Shown: piece by piece, positions 28,301 to 37,487 of the stretch
Layout: the number at the start of each line of letters is the position of its first letter
Numbering within the stretch: position 1 is the stretch's first letter
Source of the DNA: Pseudomonas marincola
Lineage (GTDB): Bacteria > Pseudomonadota > Gammaproteobacteria > Pseudomonadales > Pseudomonadaceae
NCBI RefSeq assembly: GCF_900116605.1
Contig: NZ_FPBC01000001.1
Coordinates: forward strand, 62,001 to 126,000
DNA: 64,000 nucleotides
Direction of reading: 5' to 3'
The notes under the pieces: generated by a model
Databases searched by the model: none
Told to the model about the DNA's origin: nothing
Seen by the model: only the letters and a program-made list of their open reading frames with translations
Translations under genes and position numbers: made by a program

Positions 28301-29214
28301 AGAGGTGTGACCTCGCGCAGCAAGCCTTGCACCAGCGTGCTGCCGCCATGTCCGGAAGGATCTGCGCGCTCACGCAGCCGATGGCCCACTACCGAAGGCA
28401 GCACCGCTTGCACGTCTTCCGGGATCACATAGTCGCGCCCGGCCAGGTACGCCCATGCACGGGAGGCTGCTAGCAATGCCAGGCTAGCCCGTGGCGACAG
28501 TCCCCAGGCAAATTGCGGCTGCGTGCGTGTGGCCTCAACCAGGCGCAGTACGTACTCCACCAGCGCATCGCTGACCCGCACCTTGGGCACCTCGGCTTGA
28601 ATAGCGGCCAGTTCGCTGTGATCCAGAACGGCCGAAATCTGCGGCAGCAACGCACGCCGCGAATCCCCCAGCAGCAACGCCTTTTCAGCGCCACGCGCCG
28701 GGTATCCGAGCGACAGACGCATCAGGAAGCGATCAAGTTGTGATTCGGGCAAGGCAAAAGTGCCGCCCTGACTGACCGGGTTCTGCGTCGCAATCACAAA
28801 GAAAGGATCGGGCAATGGCCGCGTGGCGCCCTCAATGGTGACCTGCCCCTCTTCCATGGCCTCAAGCAATGCGCTCTGACTTTTTGGCGTCGCCCGGTTT
28901 ATTTCGTCAGCCAACACCAACTCGGCAAAGATCGGCCCCGGATGGAAGGTGAACTGACCGGAGTCCTTGTCGAAAACCGAGGTGCCAAGGATATCGCCCG
29001 GCAATAGATCGGAGGTGAACTGCACGCGCTGAAAGCTCAGGCCAAGCACCTTGGCCAAAGCATGACTGAGGGTGGTTTTGCCCATGCCGGGCAAGTCTTC
29101 GATTAGCAGGTGGCCCCGCGCCAACAAGCAAGCCAGCGCCAGCCTTACCTGAGGTTCTTTACCCAGCAAGACCTGATTTACGGCCTCAAGGCAAGCTTCC
29201 AGTTTTCTGCGCAT
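28297..29214 (-). CDS. MoxR-family AAA+ ATPase
   Basis: A 305-residue AAA+ ATPase. Walker A: EDLPGMGKTTLSHALAKVLG. Walker B: LVLADEINRATPKSQSALLEAM. Sensor-1 is FFVIATQNPVSQGGTFALPE, and DRFLMRLSLGYP carries the arginine-finger region. Family knowledge: MoxR ATPases act as chaperones in assembly or activation of protein complexes, usually with DUF58/VWA proteins encoded alongside, as here. ATG at 29214 follows AAGGAG at eight bases. First gene of the moxR-DUF58-tgpA operon. Confidence 0.92.
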   Translation of the reverse strand: MRRKLEACLEAVNQVLLGKEPQVRLALACLLARGHLLIEDLPGMGKTTLSHALAKVLGLSFQRVQFTSDLLPGDILGTSVFDKDSGQFTFHPGPIFAELVLADEINRATPKSQSALLEAMEEGQVTIEGATRPLPDPFFVIATQNPVSQGGTFALPESQLDRFLMRLSLGYPARGAEKALLLGDSRRALLPQISAVLDHSELAAIQAEVPKVRVSDALVEYVLRLVEATRTQPQFAWGLSPRASLALLAASRAWAYLAGRDYVIPEDVQAVLPSVVGHRLRERADPSGHGGSTLVQGLLREVTPL

Positions 29215-29304
29215 CGAACACTCCTTATGCAAGTGTTTCGATGCTACTGGCAGCCGCGTCCGGGGCAAAGGCCCACGTAATGATTAATCACAAAACAGTG
29301 AACT

Positions 29305-29913
29305 TTAGCCGGGTCTGACCATTTCGAATGTTTCAAGGGTGCGGGTATAGGCAGCGCCGCCCAAACGGCCAACCAGGTCCATCTTGTGCGGGTCTACGCG
29401 GCCCTTGTCATTGAGTACGGCGTCGCTGACATGCGCCAACAGTACCTGCGCGAAAATCATGTGGCAGTTCGGCTTGTCGCGCGGATACGGCAGGATTTCT
29501 GCAACCTTGCACTCGAATGCAATCACCGAGTCCGTCACTCGCGGCGGTGCGATCAGGCGGCTGGCAGTGCTGCCAATCTGGCACCGCTCGAACTCGCTGA
29601 CGCCGTGCTCAAACCCGGCAGAGCTGGCATTCATTTGCTCGGCTTGAGCAAAGCTGACCAATTGAATGACCAGCTCACCCGTGGCCTGCACATTGCGCAA
29701 GGTGTCTTTGAGGCTGCCGTCACCATGATGGTTGACGTTCACCATCAGCGTGGGTGGCTCATCACTGATCACCTGAAAGAAACTGAATGGAGCCAGATTG
29801 CTGACGCCTTCGCGGGAGATGCTCGACACCCAGGCAATGGGCCTTGGGGTAACGGTCGAGGCCAGCCAGCGATAAGCATCGAGGGGCGCCAACTGGCTAA
29901 AATCCAACTCCAT
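29305..29913 (-). CDS. Flavin reductase-like FMN-binding protein
   Basis: A 202-residue split-barrel FMN protein of the flavin-reductase-like group. The N-terminal block LDAYRWLASTVTPRPIAWVSS, then LAPFSFFQVISDEPPTLMVN and HMIFAQVLLAHVSD are typical. Family members reduce or bind flavin with NAD(P)H, or are of unknown function. ATG at 29913 follows GGAGG at eight bases; an in-frame extension upstream overlaps the next gene and was not used. The lipoprotein gene lies 37 bases upstream. Confidence 0.83.
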   Translation of the reverse strand: MELDFSQLAPLDAYRWLASTVTPRPIAWVSSISREGVSNLAPFSFFQVISDEPPTLMVNVNHHGDGSLKDTLRNVQATGELVIQLVSFAQAEQMNASSAGFEHGVSEFERCQIGSTASRLIAPPRVTDSVIAFECKVAEILPYPRDKPNCHMIFAQVLLAHVSDAVLNDKGRVDPHKMDLVGRLGGAAYTRTLETFEMVRPG

Positions 29914-29950
29914 CCAGTTTTCCTCCAACGGATTAAACAATTGCCGGGGC

Positions 29951-30229
29951 TTAACGACCCGCGCGGGACTCATCAATGTAGAACTGGGCTTTTTTGGCCT
30001 TGCTGGTGCAGCCTTCATAGGCTTCAAATTGCTGCTGGGTTTTCGCGGCGGTCAGCAGCGACAGTGCTTTGGAATAGCTGACGGTGCCAGCAAAACCTTC
30101 AGCCTTGGCCAAATCCAGATCATGCCATGCGGCGTCCAGTTGGCTCCCGCACGAATTGCGATAATCAGTTTTACCTGCACAGCCAACCAGTGCGGCAGCC
30201 ATCAGCGCTATGCAAAAAATCGATTTCAT
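29951..30229 (-). CDS. Small putative lipoprotein
   Basis: A 92-residue protein with a lipoprotein signal peptide (MKSIFCIALMAAALVGC, lipobox LVGC, acylated Cys17). The mature part is helical with two further Cys (RNSCGSQLDAAWHDLDLAKA and EAYEGCTSKAKKAQFYID). No named family recognised. Residue 18 is Ala, not Asp, which favours outer-membrane sorting by Lol rules. ATG follows GGAG at eight bases. Confidence 0.7.
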   Translation of the reverse strand: MKSIFCIALMAAALVGCAGKTDYRNSCGSQLDAAWHDLDLAKAEGFAGTVSYSKALSLLTAAKTQQQFEAYEGCTSKAKKAQFYIDESRAGR

Positions 30230-30288
30230 GTGTGCAACTCCGTTTAGCAATTGGGATGATTCATTGACCAGCAGTATTCACCTGAGGT

Positions 30289-31389
30289 TCATTTAGCAGC
30301 GCGATGTTGCAGAAACTCGACAATTGCGGCTTGCTCGCCAACGAACTCGATACGCCCCGCTTTGTTCTCTCGCTGAAACACATACATCGGGTCGTAATAC
30401 TCGACCAGCAAGGTCTCTATCCATTGCCGGTGAAGGCTTACATCGCCCTGCGTTTCCTGCTCCAGCAGCGCCTGCTGCATAATGGCGGCCAGACGTTGAT
30501 AACGCTCACCGCCCAAACGCTTTTGAATGTTAGTCAAGCTTTGCATTAAACGCTCAGCAAAGGCTTTGAAGCCTTCTTCAGCGCCCTGCAGGTTAATGAA
30601 CTCTGCACTCAAGTCGATGACATAATCTTGAAGAATGCGCGTTGTTCGACCTTCCACGCTGTCTTCGAGCCATACCAGCGGAAAGTGCTGCATGCCTTCG
30701 TACAGTGGCAGCGGTAACGAGCACTTGCCGATGATGCGTCCTTCATCCTCAAGAACAAACTGCTCCATGCCGGCGTTGCGCTTTTTCAGAATGTCGATGG
30801 CCAGGGCATTCTCAAAATCAATTTGCATCGGCTGCCCGGTGGCGCGTTTGCCAAAACTTGAGCCCCGGTGATTAGCATGGCCTTCAAGGTCAAGGCTGTT
30901 GCCGAGCTGGGCGATCACTTCGGTCTTGCCGGTGCCGGTCATGCCGCCGACCAACACGAAATTACACTGCGCCACGGCCTGATCAGTCGTGTCGATGAGG
31001 AAATTGCGCATGGCCTTGTAGCCGCCCACGACGCGCGGATACTCGATACCGGCATCGCTTTTCAGCCATTCTTGAACCAGTTGCGAGCGCAGGCCACCGC
31101 GAAAACAATAGAGGTAACCATTGGGATTGGCGGTGGCAAACTCAGCCCAACGCTGCACCCGTTCCTCGCGCGTTTTACCTTGCACCAATTGATGGCCCAG
31201 CTTGATAGCGGCGTCCTGACCGTGCTGTTTGTAGCAGGTGCCGACCTTCTGCCGCTCGATGTCGGTCATCAACGGCAAATTCACCACGTTGGGAAACGCG
31301 CCCTTGTTGAATTCCACGGGCGCGCGGGCGTCCATCATCGGGCTGTCGTTGAGGAAGATCTGCCGGTAATCACTGCAATTGTCGCGCAT
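30289..31389 (-). CDS. selU: SelU/MnmH, tRNA 2-selenouridine synthase
   Basis: A 366-residue protein. An N-terminal rhodanese domain has the active Cys95 in [14 protein letters not shown]-terminal P-loop domain has Walker A in [19 protein letters not shown]. Family knowledge: it converts 2-thiouridine to 2-selenouridine at the wobble position of Lys, Glu and Gln tRNAs through a geranylated intermediate, using selenophosphate from SelD. Its start overlaps the selD stop by one base (TGATG), so the two form a coupled operon with selD first. Confidence 0.94.
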   Translation of the reverse strand: MRDNCSDYRQIFLNDSPMMDARAPVEFNKGAFPNVVNLPLMTDIERQKVGTCYKQHGQDAAIKLGHQLVQGKTREERVQRWAEFATANPNGYLYCFRGGLRSQLVQEWLKSDAGIEYPRVVGGYKAMRNFLIDTTDQAVAQCNFVLVGGMTGTGKTEVIAQLGNSLDLEGHANHRGSSFGKRATGQPMQIDFENALAIDILKKRNAGMEQFVLEDEGRIIGKCSLPLPLYEGMQHFPLVWLEDSVEGRTTRILQDYVIDLSAEFINLQGAEEGFKAFAERLMQSLTNIQKRLGGERYQRLAAIMQQALLEQETQGDVSLHRQWIETLLVEYYDPMYVFQRENKAGRIEFVGEQAAIVEFLQHRAAK

Positions 31390-32423
31390 CAGATAACCTC
31401 GACAGCGTATGTCTGTCGCTCGCGCAGCTGGCCAATCGGCTGCAATTGCAGGTTCAGCCCTTGCGCACAGGCGAGAAACTCAGCCTCGCCTTCTGGCGTT
31501 ACCGCAACCAGCAAACCGCCGCTGGTTTGCGGGTCGCACAGCAGCAGTTTGTGCAACTCAGGCAACGGCGCAATTTTTTCGCCGTAGCTGTCGAAGTTAC
31601 GCAAGGTGCCACCCGGAATGCAGCCCTGATCGAGGTAATACTCAACGCTTTCAATACGCGGTACACGGGCGTATTCGACCTCGGCCGTAAGACCGCTGCC
31701 CTCGGCTATTTCCAGCAGGTGACCAAGCAGGCCGAAGCCGGTGACGTCGGTCATGGCGGTGACGCCAGCCAATTTGCCGAAGTGACTGCCGGCCTTGTTC
31801 AGGGTGCACATCCAGTCGCGTGCCAGACCGATGTCGGCCTCGCGCAGCTTGGCCTTTTTCTCGGCCGTAGTCAGAATGCCGATGCCCAGCGGTTTGGTCA
31901 GGTACAGTTTGCAGCCTAACGTCGCGGTGTCGTTGCGCTTCATGTAGCGCTTCTCGACCAGGCCAGTTACCGCCAGGCCGAAGATCGGCTCGGGGGCGTC
32001 AATCGAATGGCCGCCCGCCAGGGTAATCCCGGCTTCGTCGCAAACCGCACGGCCGCCACGGATGACCTCACGGGCAACCTCAGGGGCCAGCACATTGACT
32101 GGCCAGCCGAGAATGGCAATCGCCATCAACGGATCACCGCCCATGGCGTAGATATCGCTGATCGCGTTGGTGGCAGCAATACGTCCGAAGTCATAAGGAT
32201 CATCGACAATCGGCATGAAAAAGTCGGTAGTCGAGACCACGCCACGCTCACCATCAATGCCGTAGACCGCCGCGTCATCGCGCGAGGCATTGCCGACCCA
32301 CAAATTGGGGTCGAGGTTCTGCGCCCCGCTCCCGGCGAGGATCACATCGAGGACTTTGGGAGAAATCTTGCAACCACAGCCGGCGCCGTGGCTGTATTGG
32401 GTCAAACGAATGGGCTCGCTCAT
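31389..32423 (-). CDS. selD: SelD, selenide, water dikinase
   Basis: A 344-residue selenophosphate synthetase. The N-terminal catalytic region [11 protein letters not shown] has the Cys/Lys pair (Cys16 and Lys19), so this is a cysteine form, not a selenocysteine form. [21 protein letters not shown] and [18 protein letters not shown] mark the ATP-binding AIRS fold. It makes selenophosphate from selenide and ATP. Here it is coupled to selU, which points to tRNA selenation; whether selA/selB exist elsewhere cannot be seen. ATG at 32423 follows AGAGGA at five bases. Confidence 0.95.
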   Translation of the reverse strand: MSEPIRLTQYSHGAGCGCKISPKVLDVILAGSGAQNLDPNLWVGNASRDDAAVYGIDGERGVVSTTDFFMPIVDDPYDFGRIAATNAISDIYAMGGDPLMAIAILGWPVNVLAPEVAREVIRGGRAVCDEAGITLAGGHSIDAPEPIFGLAVTGLVEKRYMKRNDTATLGCKLYLTKPLGIGILTTAEKKAKLREADIGLARDWMCTLNKAGSHFGKLAGVTAMTDVTGFGLLGHLLEIAEGSGLTAEVEYARVPRIESVEYYLDQGCIPGGTLRNFDSYGEKIAPLPELHKLLLCDPQTSGGLLVAVTPEGEAEFLACAQGLNLQLQPIGQLRERQTYAVEVI

Positions 32424-32735
32424 AAATCCTCTGTTCTCGTCGACGGGCGGCGGCATTCTAGCAAATACGCGCACAACGCTCGCGATTCAAGCGCCTGTCT
32501 GGGCCAAATCTTTATGTTAACGGGGACGGCGTTTGCGTGCAGAACAAAGATCGGGTGATGCGTGGCGAGGCTAATCTGATAATGACGCGTATGATGACGC
32601 GTGGGCTTGGTTTTCTGGCCCATTATCTGCAGCAATATCGCGCATGCGTGCCGGTTTACCTCTGGCGCGGCGGGTTGCTGAACGACTATATTTTTGCGCC
32701 CGCGTCTCTGCGCGTTTGTTATTTAGGGGACGAAA
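32424..32735. other. Divergent intergenic region selD / patatin gene
   Basis: These 312 bases carry the promoters for two divergent units. Open frames here (for example 32537-32833) run out of frame into the patatin gene and have no ribosome-binding site. The stretch around 32690-32700 (TATATTTTTG) is AT-rich and may be part of the patatin promoter. No hairpin, repeat or RNA gene was recognised. Confidence 0.45.
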
Positions 32736-33761
32736 TTGACCAAGAAAAGAGTTGCACTGGTACTCGGCTCCGGCGGGGCTCGTGGCTATGCGCACATTGG
32801 CGTGATCGAGGAGTTGCAAGCCCGCGGCTATGATATTTCCTGCGTAGCCGGCTGTTCGATGGGAGCTGTGGTTGGCGGCATTTTTGCGGCTGGCAAGCTC
32901 AAGGAATACAGCGAGTGGACCCAGAGCCTGGATTATCTGGATGTATTGCGCCTGATTGACGTGAGTTTCCGGCTGGGCGCCATCCGCGGTGAAAAGGTGT
33001 TCGGGCATATCCGCGAAATCGTCGGCGATATCAATATCGAAGACCTCACCATTCCCTTCACGGCAGTGGCCACCGACCTGACCAATCAACAGGAAATCTG
33101 GTTTCAGGAAGGCTCACTGCATCAGGCCATGCGCGCATCGGCGGCAATCCCCAGCCTGTTCACCCCGGTGATTCAGGGCAAGCGCATGCTGGTCGATGGC
33201 GGCCTGCTGAATCCACTGCCTATCGTGCCGGTGGTTTCCAGCCACTGCGATCTGATCATTGCAGTCAATCTCAACTCGACCAATCAGCAAAATTATCAGT
33301 TGCCAGTCATTGAGCGCCCAGACGCCTTCAAGGGCCGCTTTGATCAACTGATGCTGTCGCTGAGCACCAAACTGCCGCAGTTCCGGCGCAAAGGCGGCGC
33401 CGATGACGAACTGTTGCTGCTCGAAGATCAGAGCGAAGCCGATGCGGTTTACCGGTCACCCGGTAAAGTGCGTGCCGAGCCCGAGGAAGAAGGCGCGCCG
33501 GTTTCCGCCAGCGGCTCGCGAGTCGCGGACATTTCCGGACCCGCCTCGTTGCTCGAATTGATCAACCAGAGCTTTGAAGTCATGCAGACCTCGCTTGCGC
33601 AGTACAAGATTGCGGGCTATCCGCCCGATATCCTGATTAACGTGCCCAAGCGTGCATGCCGGTTCTTCGAGTTCTACAAGGCACCGGAACTGATCATGCT
33701 CGGACGGCAGATTGCCAGCGACACGCTGGACCGTTACGAGAGCGGCAACTACCACGGCTAA
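32736..33761 (+). CDS. Patatin-like phospholipase, RssA/NTE family (TTG start)
   Basis: A 341-residue cytoplasmic patatin. The oxyanion-hole motif GSGGARGYAHIGV lies at 11-23, the nucleophile Ser41 in GCSMGAVVGG, and the catalytic Asp154 in LVDGGLLNPLP, so the dyad is complete. A variable acidic insertion (RAEPEEEGAPVSASGS) precedes the C-terminal region. Expected activity: lysophospholipase or acyl-ester hydrolase. The start is TTG at 32736 with AGGGGA five bases upstream; the motif begins immediately after, leaving no room for a later start. Confidence 0.9.
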   Translation: MTKKRVALVLGSGGARGYAHIGVIEELQARGYDISCVAGCSMGAVVGGIFAAGKLKEYSEWTQSLDYLDVLRLIDVSFRLGAIRGEKVFGHIREIVGDINIEDLTIPFTAVATDLTNQQEIWFQEGSLHQAMRASAAIPSLFTPVIQGKRMLVDGGLLNPLPIVPVVSSHCDLIIAVNLNSTNQQNYQLPVIERPDAFKGRFDQLMLSLSTKLPQFRRKGGADDELLLLEDQSEADAVYRSPGKVRAEPEEEGAPVSASGSRVADISGPASLLELINQSFEVMQTSLAQYKIAGYPPDILINVPKRACRFFEFYKAPELIMLGRQIASDTLDRYESGNYHG

Positions 33762-33770
33762 TGGTGGTTT

Positions 33771-33794
33771 GGCAGGCTGAGGACTCAGCCTGCC
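33771..33794. terminator. Hairpin between convergent patatin and AI-2E transporter genes
   Basis: A perfect 10-bp stem (GGCAGGCTGA and complement) with a 4-base loop lies nine bases after the patatin stop. The T-tracts on either side are weak, so efficiency is uncertain. Confidence 0.5.
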
Positions 33795-33814
33795 GGTTGG
33801 TCTGCTTGGTGGGT

Positions 33815-34942
33815 TTAGATTTGCTTTTCAGTGGGTGTCGGAGTGGTCAGGGCTGAATCGCCGGGCAGAATGACGCTTGGTACTGGGGGGCCGGCGACTG
33901 GTTTGCCAGCCACCGGTTTCCCGGCGACCCAGTCTGTAAGCAGGTTGTAGGCTACTGCTAGCAGGGTTGGGCCGAGGAACAGGCCCATGAAACCGAAGGC
34001 TAATATGCCGCCGAATACCCCGAGCAGTACGACAACCAATGGCAGGTTGCCGCCGCGGCTGATCAGGTAGGGTTTGAGAATGTTGTCGACGCCGCTGATG
34101 ATCAGCACGCCCCACGCGCCCAGAAAAATCGCCATGCCGACACTGCCCTGCCAGGCCAGCCATGCAACGGCTGGGCCCCAGATGAGTGGCGGAACCATGA
34201 TCAGGCTGAAGCCAAATGTCAGCACGCCGAGCAGCAACGCCCCCGGAATACCGGCAATCAAGAAACCGATATACGCCAACACTGCTTGCGCCACCGCGGT
34301 GCCGATAACGCCATTGACGACGCGTTGCACGGTGCCGGCAATCAAGTCCCGGTAATGTTCGGCGCGCTCGTCGATCAATCGCTCCAGCAGGCTTTCGGCA
34401 AATGCCGCGAGACGCGGGCCATCACGATAGAAGAAGAACAACAGAATCAAGCTCAGCCCGAGTTCGAGCACGTTACTGCCAATGCGCGCACTGCGGCCCA
34501 AAAGCCAGTTACCGATCTGCCCCAGATACGGTTGCAGCGTGGCAAACAACTGGGCGCCTTGTTCATCCACCGTATTCCAGGCGCGGATCATCCAGTCGCC
34601 AGCCAGTGGAATACTCGCCAACCAGTCGGGCGCAGGCGGCAGGCCGGTAAGCTGCAAGCTTTTGACCAGCGTGACGGCTTCACGCACGTGATCTGCCAGA
34701 TTGAATCCGAGAAAACCCAGCGGCACGGCCACCAGCACAAACCAGCAAAATGTCAGGATGGCCGCTGCCAGCGCCTCGCGACCGCGCAACAGATGAGTCA
34801 TGAAGCGCATGACCGGCCAGCTCGCAAACGCCAGAACTGCGGCCCAGAACAAAGCTCCCCAAAACGGCGCAAGCACCCACAAGCTGGCGCCCAGCAATCC
34901 AAGCAAAAGGATTTGCACCAGCAATCGATCATTATTGAGCAT
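33815..34942 (-). CDS. AI-2E family transporter (PerM/YdiK-like)
   Basis: A 375-residue membrane protein with about eight helices. Family features: paired N-terminal helices (VQILLLGLLGASLWVLAPFW; ALFWAAVLAFASWPVM), a long loop with PAPDWLASIPLAGDWM, and the C-terminal block GVDNILKPYLISRGGNLPLVVVLLGVFGG split around residue 305. Members include the AI-2 exporter TqsA and Na+(Li+)/H+ antiporters. The substrate here is not determinable. The last 40 residues are Pro-rich and polar. ATG at 34942 has GGAG at eight bases. Confidence 0.87.
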   Translation of the reverse strand: MLNNDRLLVQILLLGLLGASLWVLAPFWGALFWAAVLAFASWPVMRFMTHLLRGREALAAAILTFCWFVLVAVPLGFLGFNLADHVREAVTLVKSLQLTGLPPAPDWLASIPLAGDWMIRAWNTVDEQGAQLFATLQPYLGQIGNWLLGRSARIGSNVLELGLSLILLFFFYRDGPRLAAFAESLLERLIDERAEHYRDLIAGTVQRVVNGVIGTAVAQAVLAYIGFLIAGIPGALLLGVLTFGFSLIMVPPLIWGPAVAWLAWQGSVGMAIFLGAWGVLIISGVDNILKPYLISRGGNLPLVVVLLGVFGGILAFGFMGLFLGPTLLAVAYNLLTDWVAGKPVAGKPVAGPPVPSVILPGDSALTTPTPTEKQI

Positions 34943-35094
34943 GCACCGCTCCAGCAGATTAACAACGCACAAGCCCCATGCGAATGCACAGGGCTTTTAG
35001 GGGTAAGTACGCAATAGTAGTGCTAACCGCCAGTGAAGCGACAGCGAAACGACAGTCGCCTACTGGCTATTTGATGCAGATTGAGCCGGCGGGT

Positions 35095-35922
35095 TCAACG
35101 CAGTACGTTGAGCCGTAATCCTTGCACCTGATCATCATCCAGCTCAAGGCGCGCAGCACGAACCCGCGCCTCGACCAACGCCTCTCGCCATGCCTCGGCC
35201 TGCGGGCCTGCCAGGGTCACACGCATGGTGCTGTCGAGATTCAGGGCGCGGGCAACCACAGTCACCCAATCCTCGGTCGGCTGTTCATGTGCAGACAATT
35301 CCAGCGTGCCGGTCACACGCAGTTGGCGCATGAGTGTTGCCGGCGTTGGCAGCACTTCGGCCAGCGTCGCATTGGCCGTGAACAATTCGGCGTGCAGATA
35401 GGCCCGGCGGTTGCCCCGGGTAATGCTGTACAGCGCAACCAGTTGGTTGTCTTGCGGCGCTGCCAGTTTCAGCAAGGCATACGCCTGCTGATCATCCGGA
35501 CCGTATAAACCCGACTCGCCGAACACCGAGTTGGCCCACAGGCTGCTGGCGCCACAATCACGCCCCTGGCACCAATAGAGCAATTCGCTGCCCTGTTTCA
35601 GCACATCTTCGCGGGCCTTGTTGAACACCTCATCGGAGCTGTGTGTGGAGGGCAATTGGTAGGTCAGCGCAATTCGGGTGCCGGTGGCCTCAATTGAATT
35701 TTCATAACGCAGCCGCCCGCTGATGCGGCGAATGGAACCTTGCGGATAGATCCGTTCCTGCTCGGCCTCTTCTTCGAAATTAACAATCTTGCTGCCCGCA
35801 AAACGCGGCAAAATTTCAAGATCACGGCTTCCCGCAACATCATTCGCCGCGCCATTTGCGCTCATGCAGGCGGCTGCCAACAACGCGCCGCAGAGCAGTT
35901 TCAAACCAGTTGAGCGCACCAT
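35095..35922 (-). CDS. DUF4892 domain protein, exported
   Basis: A 275-residue protein with a signal peptide (LKLLCGALLAAACMSANGA). The mature part matches DUF4892 of pseudomonads: GSRDLEILPRFAGSKIVNFE near the start, WCQGRDCGASSLWANSVFG with the Cys pair, and a C-terminal OmpA-like-looking segment with ALVEARVRAARLELDD. Function unknown, probably periplasmic. Its start overlaps the last base of the GST gene's stop, so it is coupled to it. Confidence 0.78.
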   Translation of the reverse strand: MVRSTGLKLLCGALLAAACMSANGAANDVAGSRDLEILPRFAGSKIVNFEEEAEQERIYPQGSIRRISGRLRYENSIEATGTRIALTYQLPSTHSSDEVFNKAREDVLKQGSELLYWCQGRDCGASSLWANSVFGESGLYGPDDQQAYALLKLAAPQDNQLVALYSITRGNRRAYLHAELFTANATLAEVLPTPATLMRQLRVTGTLELSAHEQPTEDWVTVVARALNLDSTMRVTLAGPQAEAWREALVEARVRAARLELDDDQVQGLRLNVLR

Positions 35923-36572
35923 TAGCGGGCCATCGTCTGTTGAGTGGACTGCGCTTTATCCGCAGGTTTGGGCACCAGCAAACCGCGCTGCACTGCAGCA
36001 CGCTGATCGACCGTTTTCAACCAGCGTTGCAGGTTATCCAGGCCCTCAACCGAGACACCGGCCCAGTCGTATTGGCGCACCCAGGGAAATGTTGCAATGT
36101 CCGCAATGCTGTAGTCGCCGGCAATAAACTCGGATTCGCCCAACTTGGTATTCAGCACTTCGTACAGGCGACGGGTTTCGTTTTGATAGCGCTCGATGCC
36201 AACCTGAATTTTTTCCGGCAGATAGCGGTAGAACACATTGGCCTGACCTTGCATCGGGCCGATCCCGCCCATCTGGAACATCAACCACTGAATCACCTGC
36301 GAGCGTCCCTTGGCGTCGGTCGGCATGAGCTGACCGGTTTTCTCGGCGAGATAGAGCAACACCGCGCCAGACTCAAACACCACAAAATCATCATTCTCAC
36401 GGTCGATGATCGCCGGGATTCGCCCGTTCGGATTGATCTTCAGAAATGCGGGCGACTTCTGTTGTTTTTGCTCGAAGCTAAGCGCATGGACTTCATAGGG
36501 CAGTTGCAGTTCTTCCAGTGCAATTGCCACTTTTTGACCGTTGGGTGTGGCGGCGGTGTAAAAATCGATCAT
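35922..36572 (-). CDS. Glutathione S-transferase, nucleotide-sulfide/YfcG type
   Basis: A 216-residue GST. The thioredoxin-like N-terminal domain begins [21 protein letters not shown] split over residues 1-21; TPNGQK carries the Thr/Asn pair used by the YfcG (Nu-class) disulfide-bond reductases in place of a catalytic Ser or Cys. [11 protein letters not shown] holds the cis-Pro. The helical domain includes [16 protein letters not shown] and [17 protein letters not shown]. Likely a glutathione-dependent disulfide reductase. ATG at 36572 has GGAG at six bases. Confidence 0.87.
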   Translation of the reverse strand: MIDFYTAATPNGQKVAIALEELQLPYEVHALSFEQKQQKSPAFLKINPNGRIPAIIDRENDDFVVFESGAVLLYLAEKTGQLMPTDAKGRSQVIQWLMFQMGGIGPMQGQANVFYRYLPEKIQVGIERYQNETRRLYEVLNTKLGESEFIAGDYSIADIATFPWVRQYDWAGVSVEGLDNLQRWLKTVDQRAAVQRGLLVPKPADKAQSTQQTMAR

Positions 36573-36623
36573 GCGTTTCTCCATTGCATTCGCCCCCACC
36601 TTTCCCCAGTTGCCCTGACCAAG

Positions 36624-37487
36624 TCAAGATGGATGCAAGAATCCTTTGAAACAGTCTGCTACACGTTGCGCTCCGGCTTCGTCATCCACGTGCAGATGGT
36701 GCCCGCCCGACAACGTGGTGACAGTGAAATACGCAGCGTCCAACCACTCCAGCACAGTCTCATGACGACTCAACGAGCCGCTTTCGGCAATGATCAGATG
36801 TGCCGGGCACTGCACCCGACTGATGAAGGCGCGCGCGTGCGCTTGTGTCAGCCGCATCACCGAGGGCAGCATCAAACGGCTGTCCGTACGCCAAGTATAG
36901 CCGCCAGGGACCGGCATCAGTCCGCGCAGGGCCAGCAACTCGGCAGCCTCACGGCTGACGCCGATCATACCGGTCATGCGCGCCTCGACAGCCCGGTCAA
37001 ACTCTCGGTAAACCGGCTTGCGCTTGTTGCCGACGGCCATAAGATCGCGCAATGCCTTGCCCATGCGCTCCGGCGCCTCATCGGCTTCACCGGTAAAAGG
37101 CACAAGACCATCAATCAACGCCAGGCGCTCTATGCGTTCCGGCAATGCACCGGCCATTAACACCGATACGATTGCGCCCATCGAGTGACCCAGCAGAGAG
37201 AACCGCTGCCAGCCCATTTGGTCGGCGACGGCGAGCACGTCATAAACGTAATCCCAGATGTCATAACTGGTTCCCGCAGGGCGATGATCAGAATGACCAT
37301 GACCGGCGAAGTCGAGGGCGACGATACGCAAGCCGGTAAGCTTCGGCGCCAACCGGGCAAAGCTGGCGGCGTTATCCAGCCAGCCATGCAGCGCAATCAC
37401 CGGCAGGCCATCCTCAGGGCCGTAAATGTGCGCCGCGAGTTCGGTGTGCGGCAGGCTGATGCGTACCTCTTCTACAGTCGCGCTCAT
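36624..37487 (-). CDS. Alpha/beta hydrolase (1 of a coupled pair)
   Basis: A 287-residue alpha/beta hydrolase. HGWLDNAASFARLAPKL carries the HGW oxyanion region, the nucleophile elbow is LGHSMGAIV, and the catalytic His lies near GGHHLHVDDEAG at the C-terminus. Fold knowledge gives esterase or lipase-like activity; the substrate is unknown. Its start overlaps the stop of the upstream hydrolase by four bases (ATGA), so both are made from one transcript. Confidence 0.85.
   Translation of the reverse strand: MSATVEEVRISLPHTELAAHIYGPEDGLPVIALHGWLDNAASFARLAPKLTGLRIVALDFAGHGHSDHRPAGTSYDIWDYVYDVLAVADQMGWQRFSLLGHSMGAIVSVLMAGALPERIERLALIDGLVPFTGEADEAPERMGKALRDLMAVGNKRKPVYREFDRAVEARMTGMIGVSREAAELLALRGLMPVPGGYTWRTDSRLMLPSVMRLTQAHARAFISRVQCPAHLIIAESGSLSRHETVLEWLDAAYFTVTTLSGGHHLHVDDEAGAQRVADCFKGFLHPS

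Noticed and set aside
31389..32423. Possible selenocysteine in SelD or Gpx
   Set aside because: Both active sites use cysteine codons and no in-frame TGA is present at the catalytic positions.
34971..34996. Hairpin AAGCCC...GGGCTT with a T4 tail upstream of the AI-2E transporter gene
   Set aside because: The T-tail is on the plus strand, where no gene ends; on the minus strand, where the DUF4892 gene ends, there is no T-run. The stem is only 6 bp.
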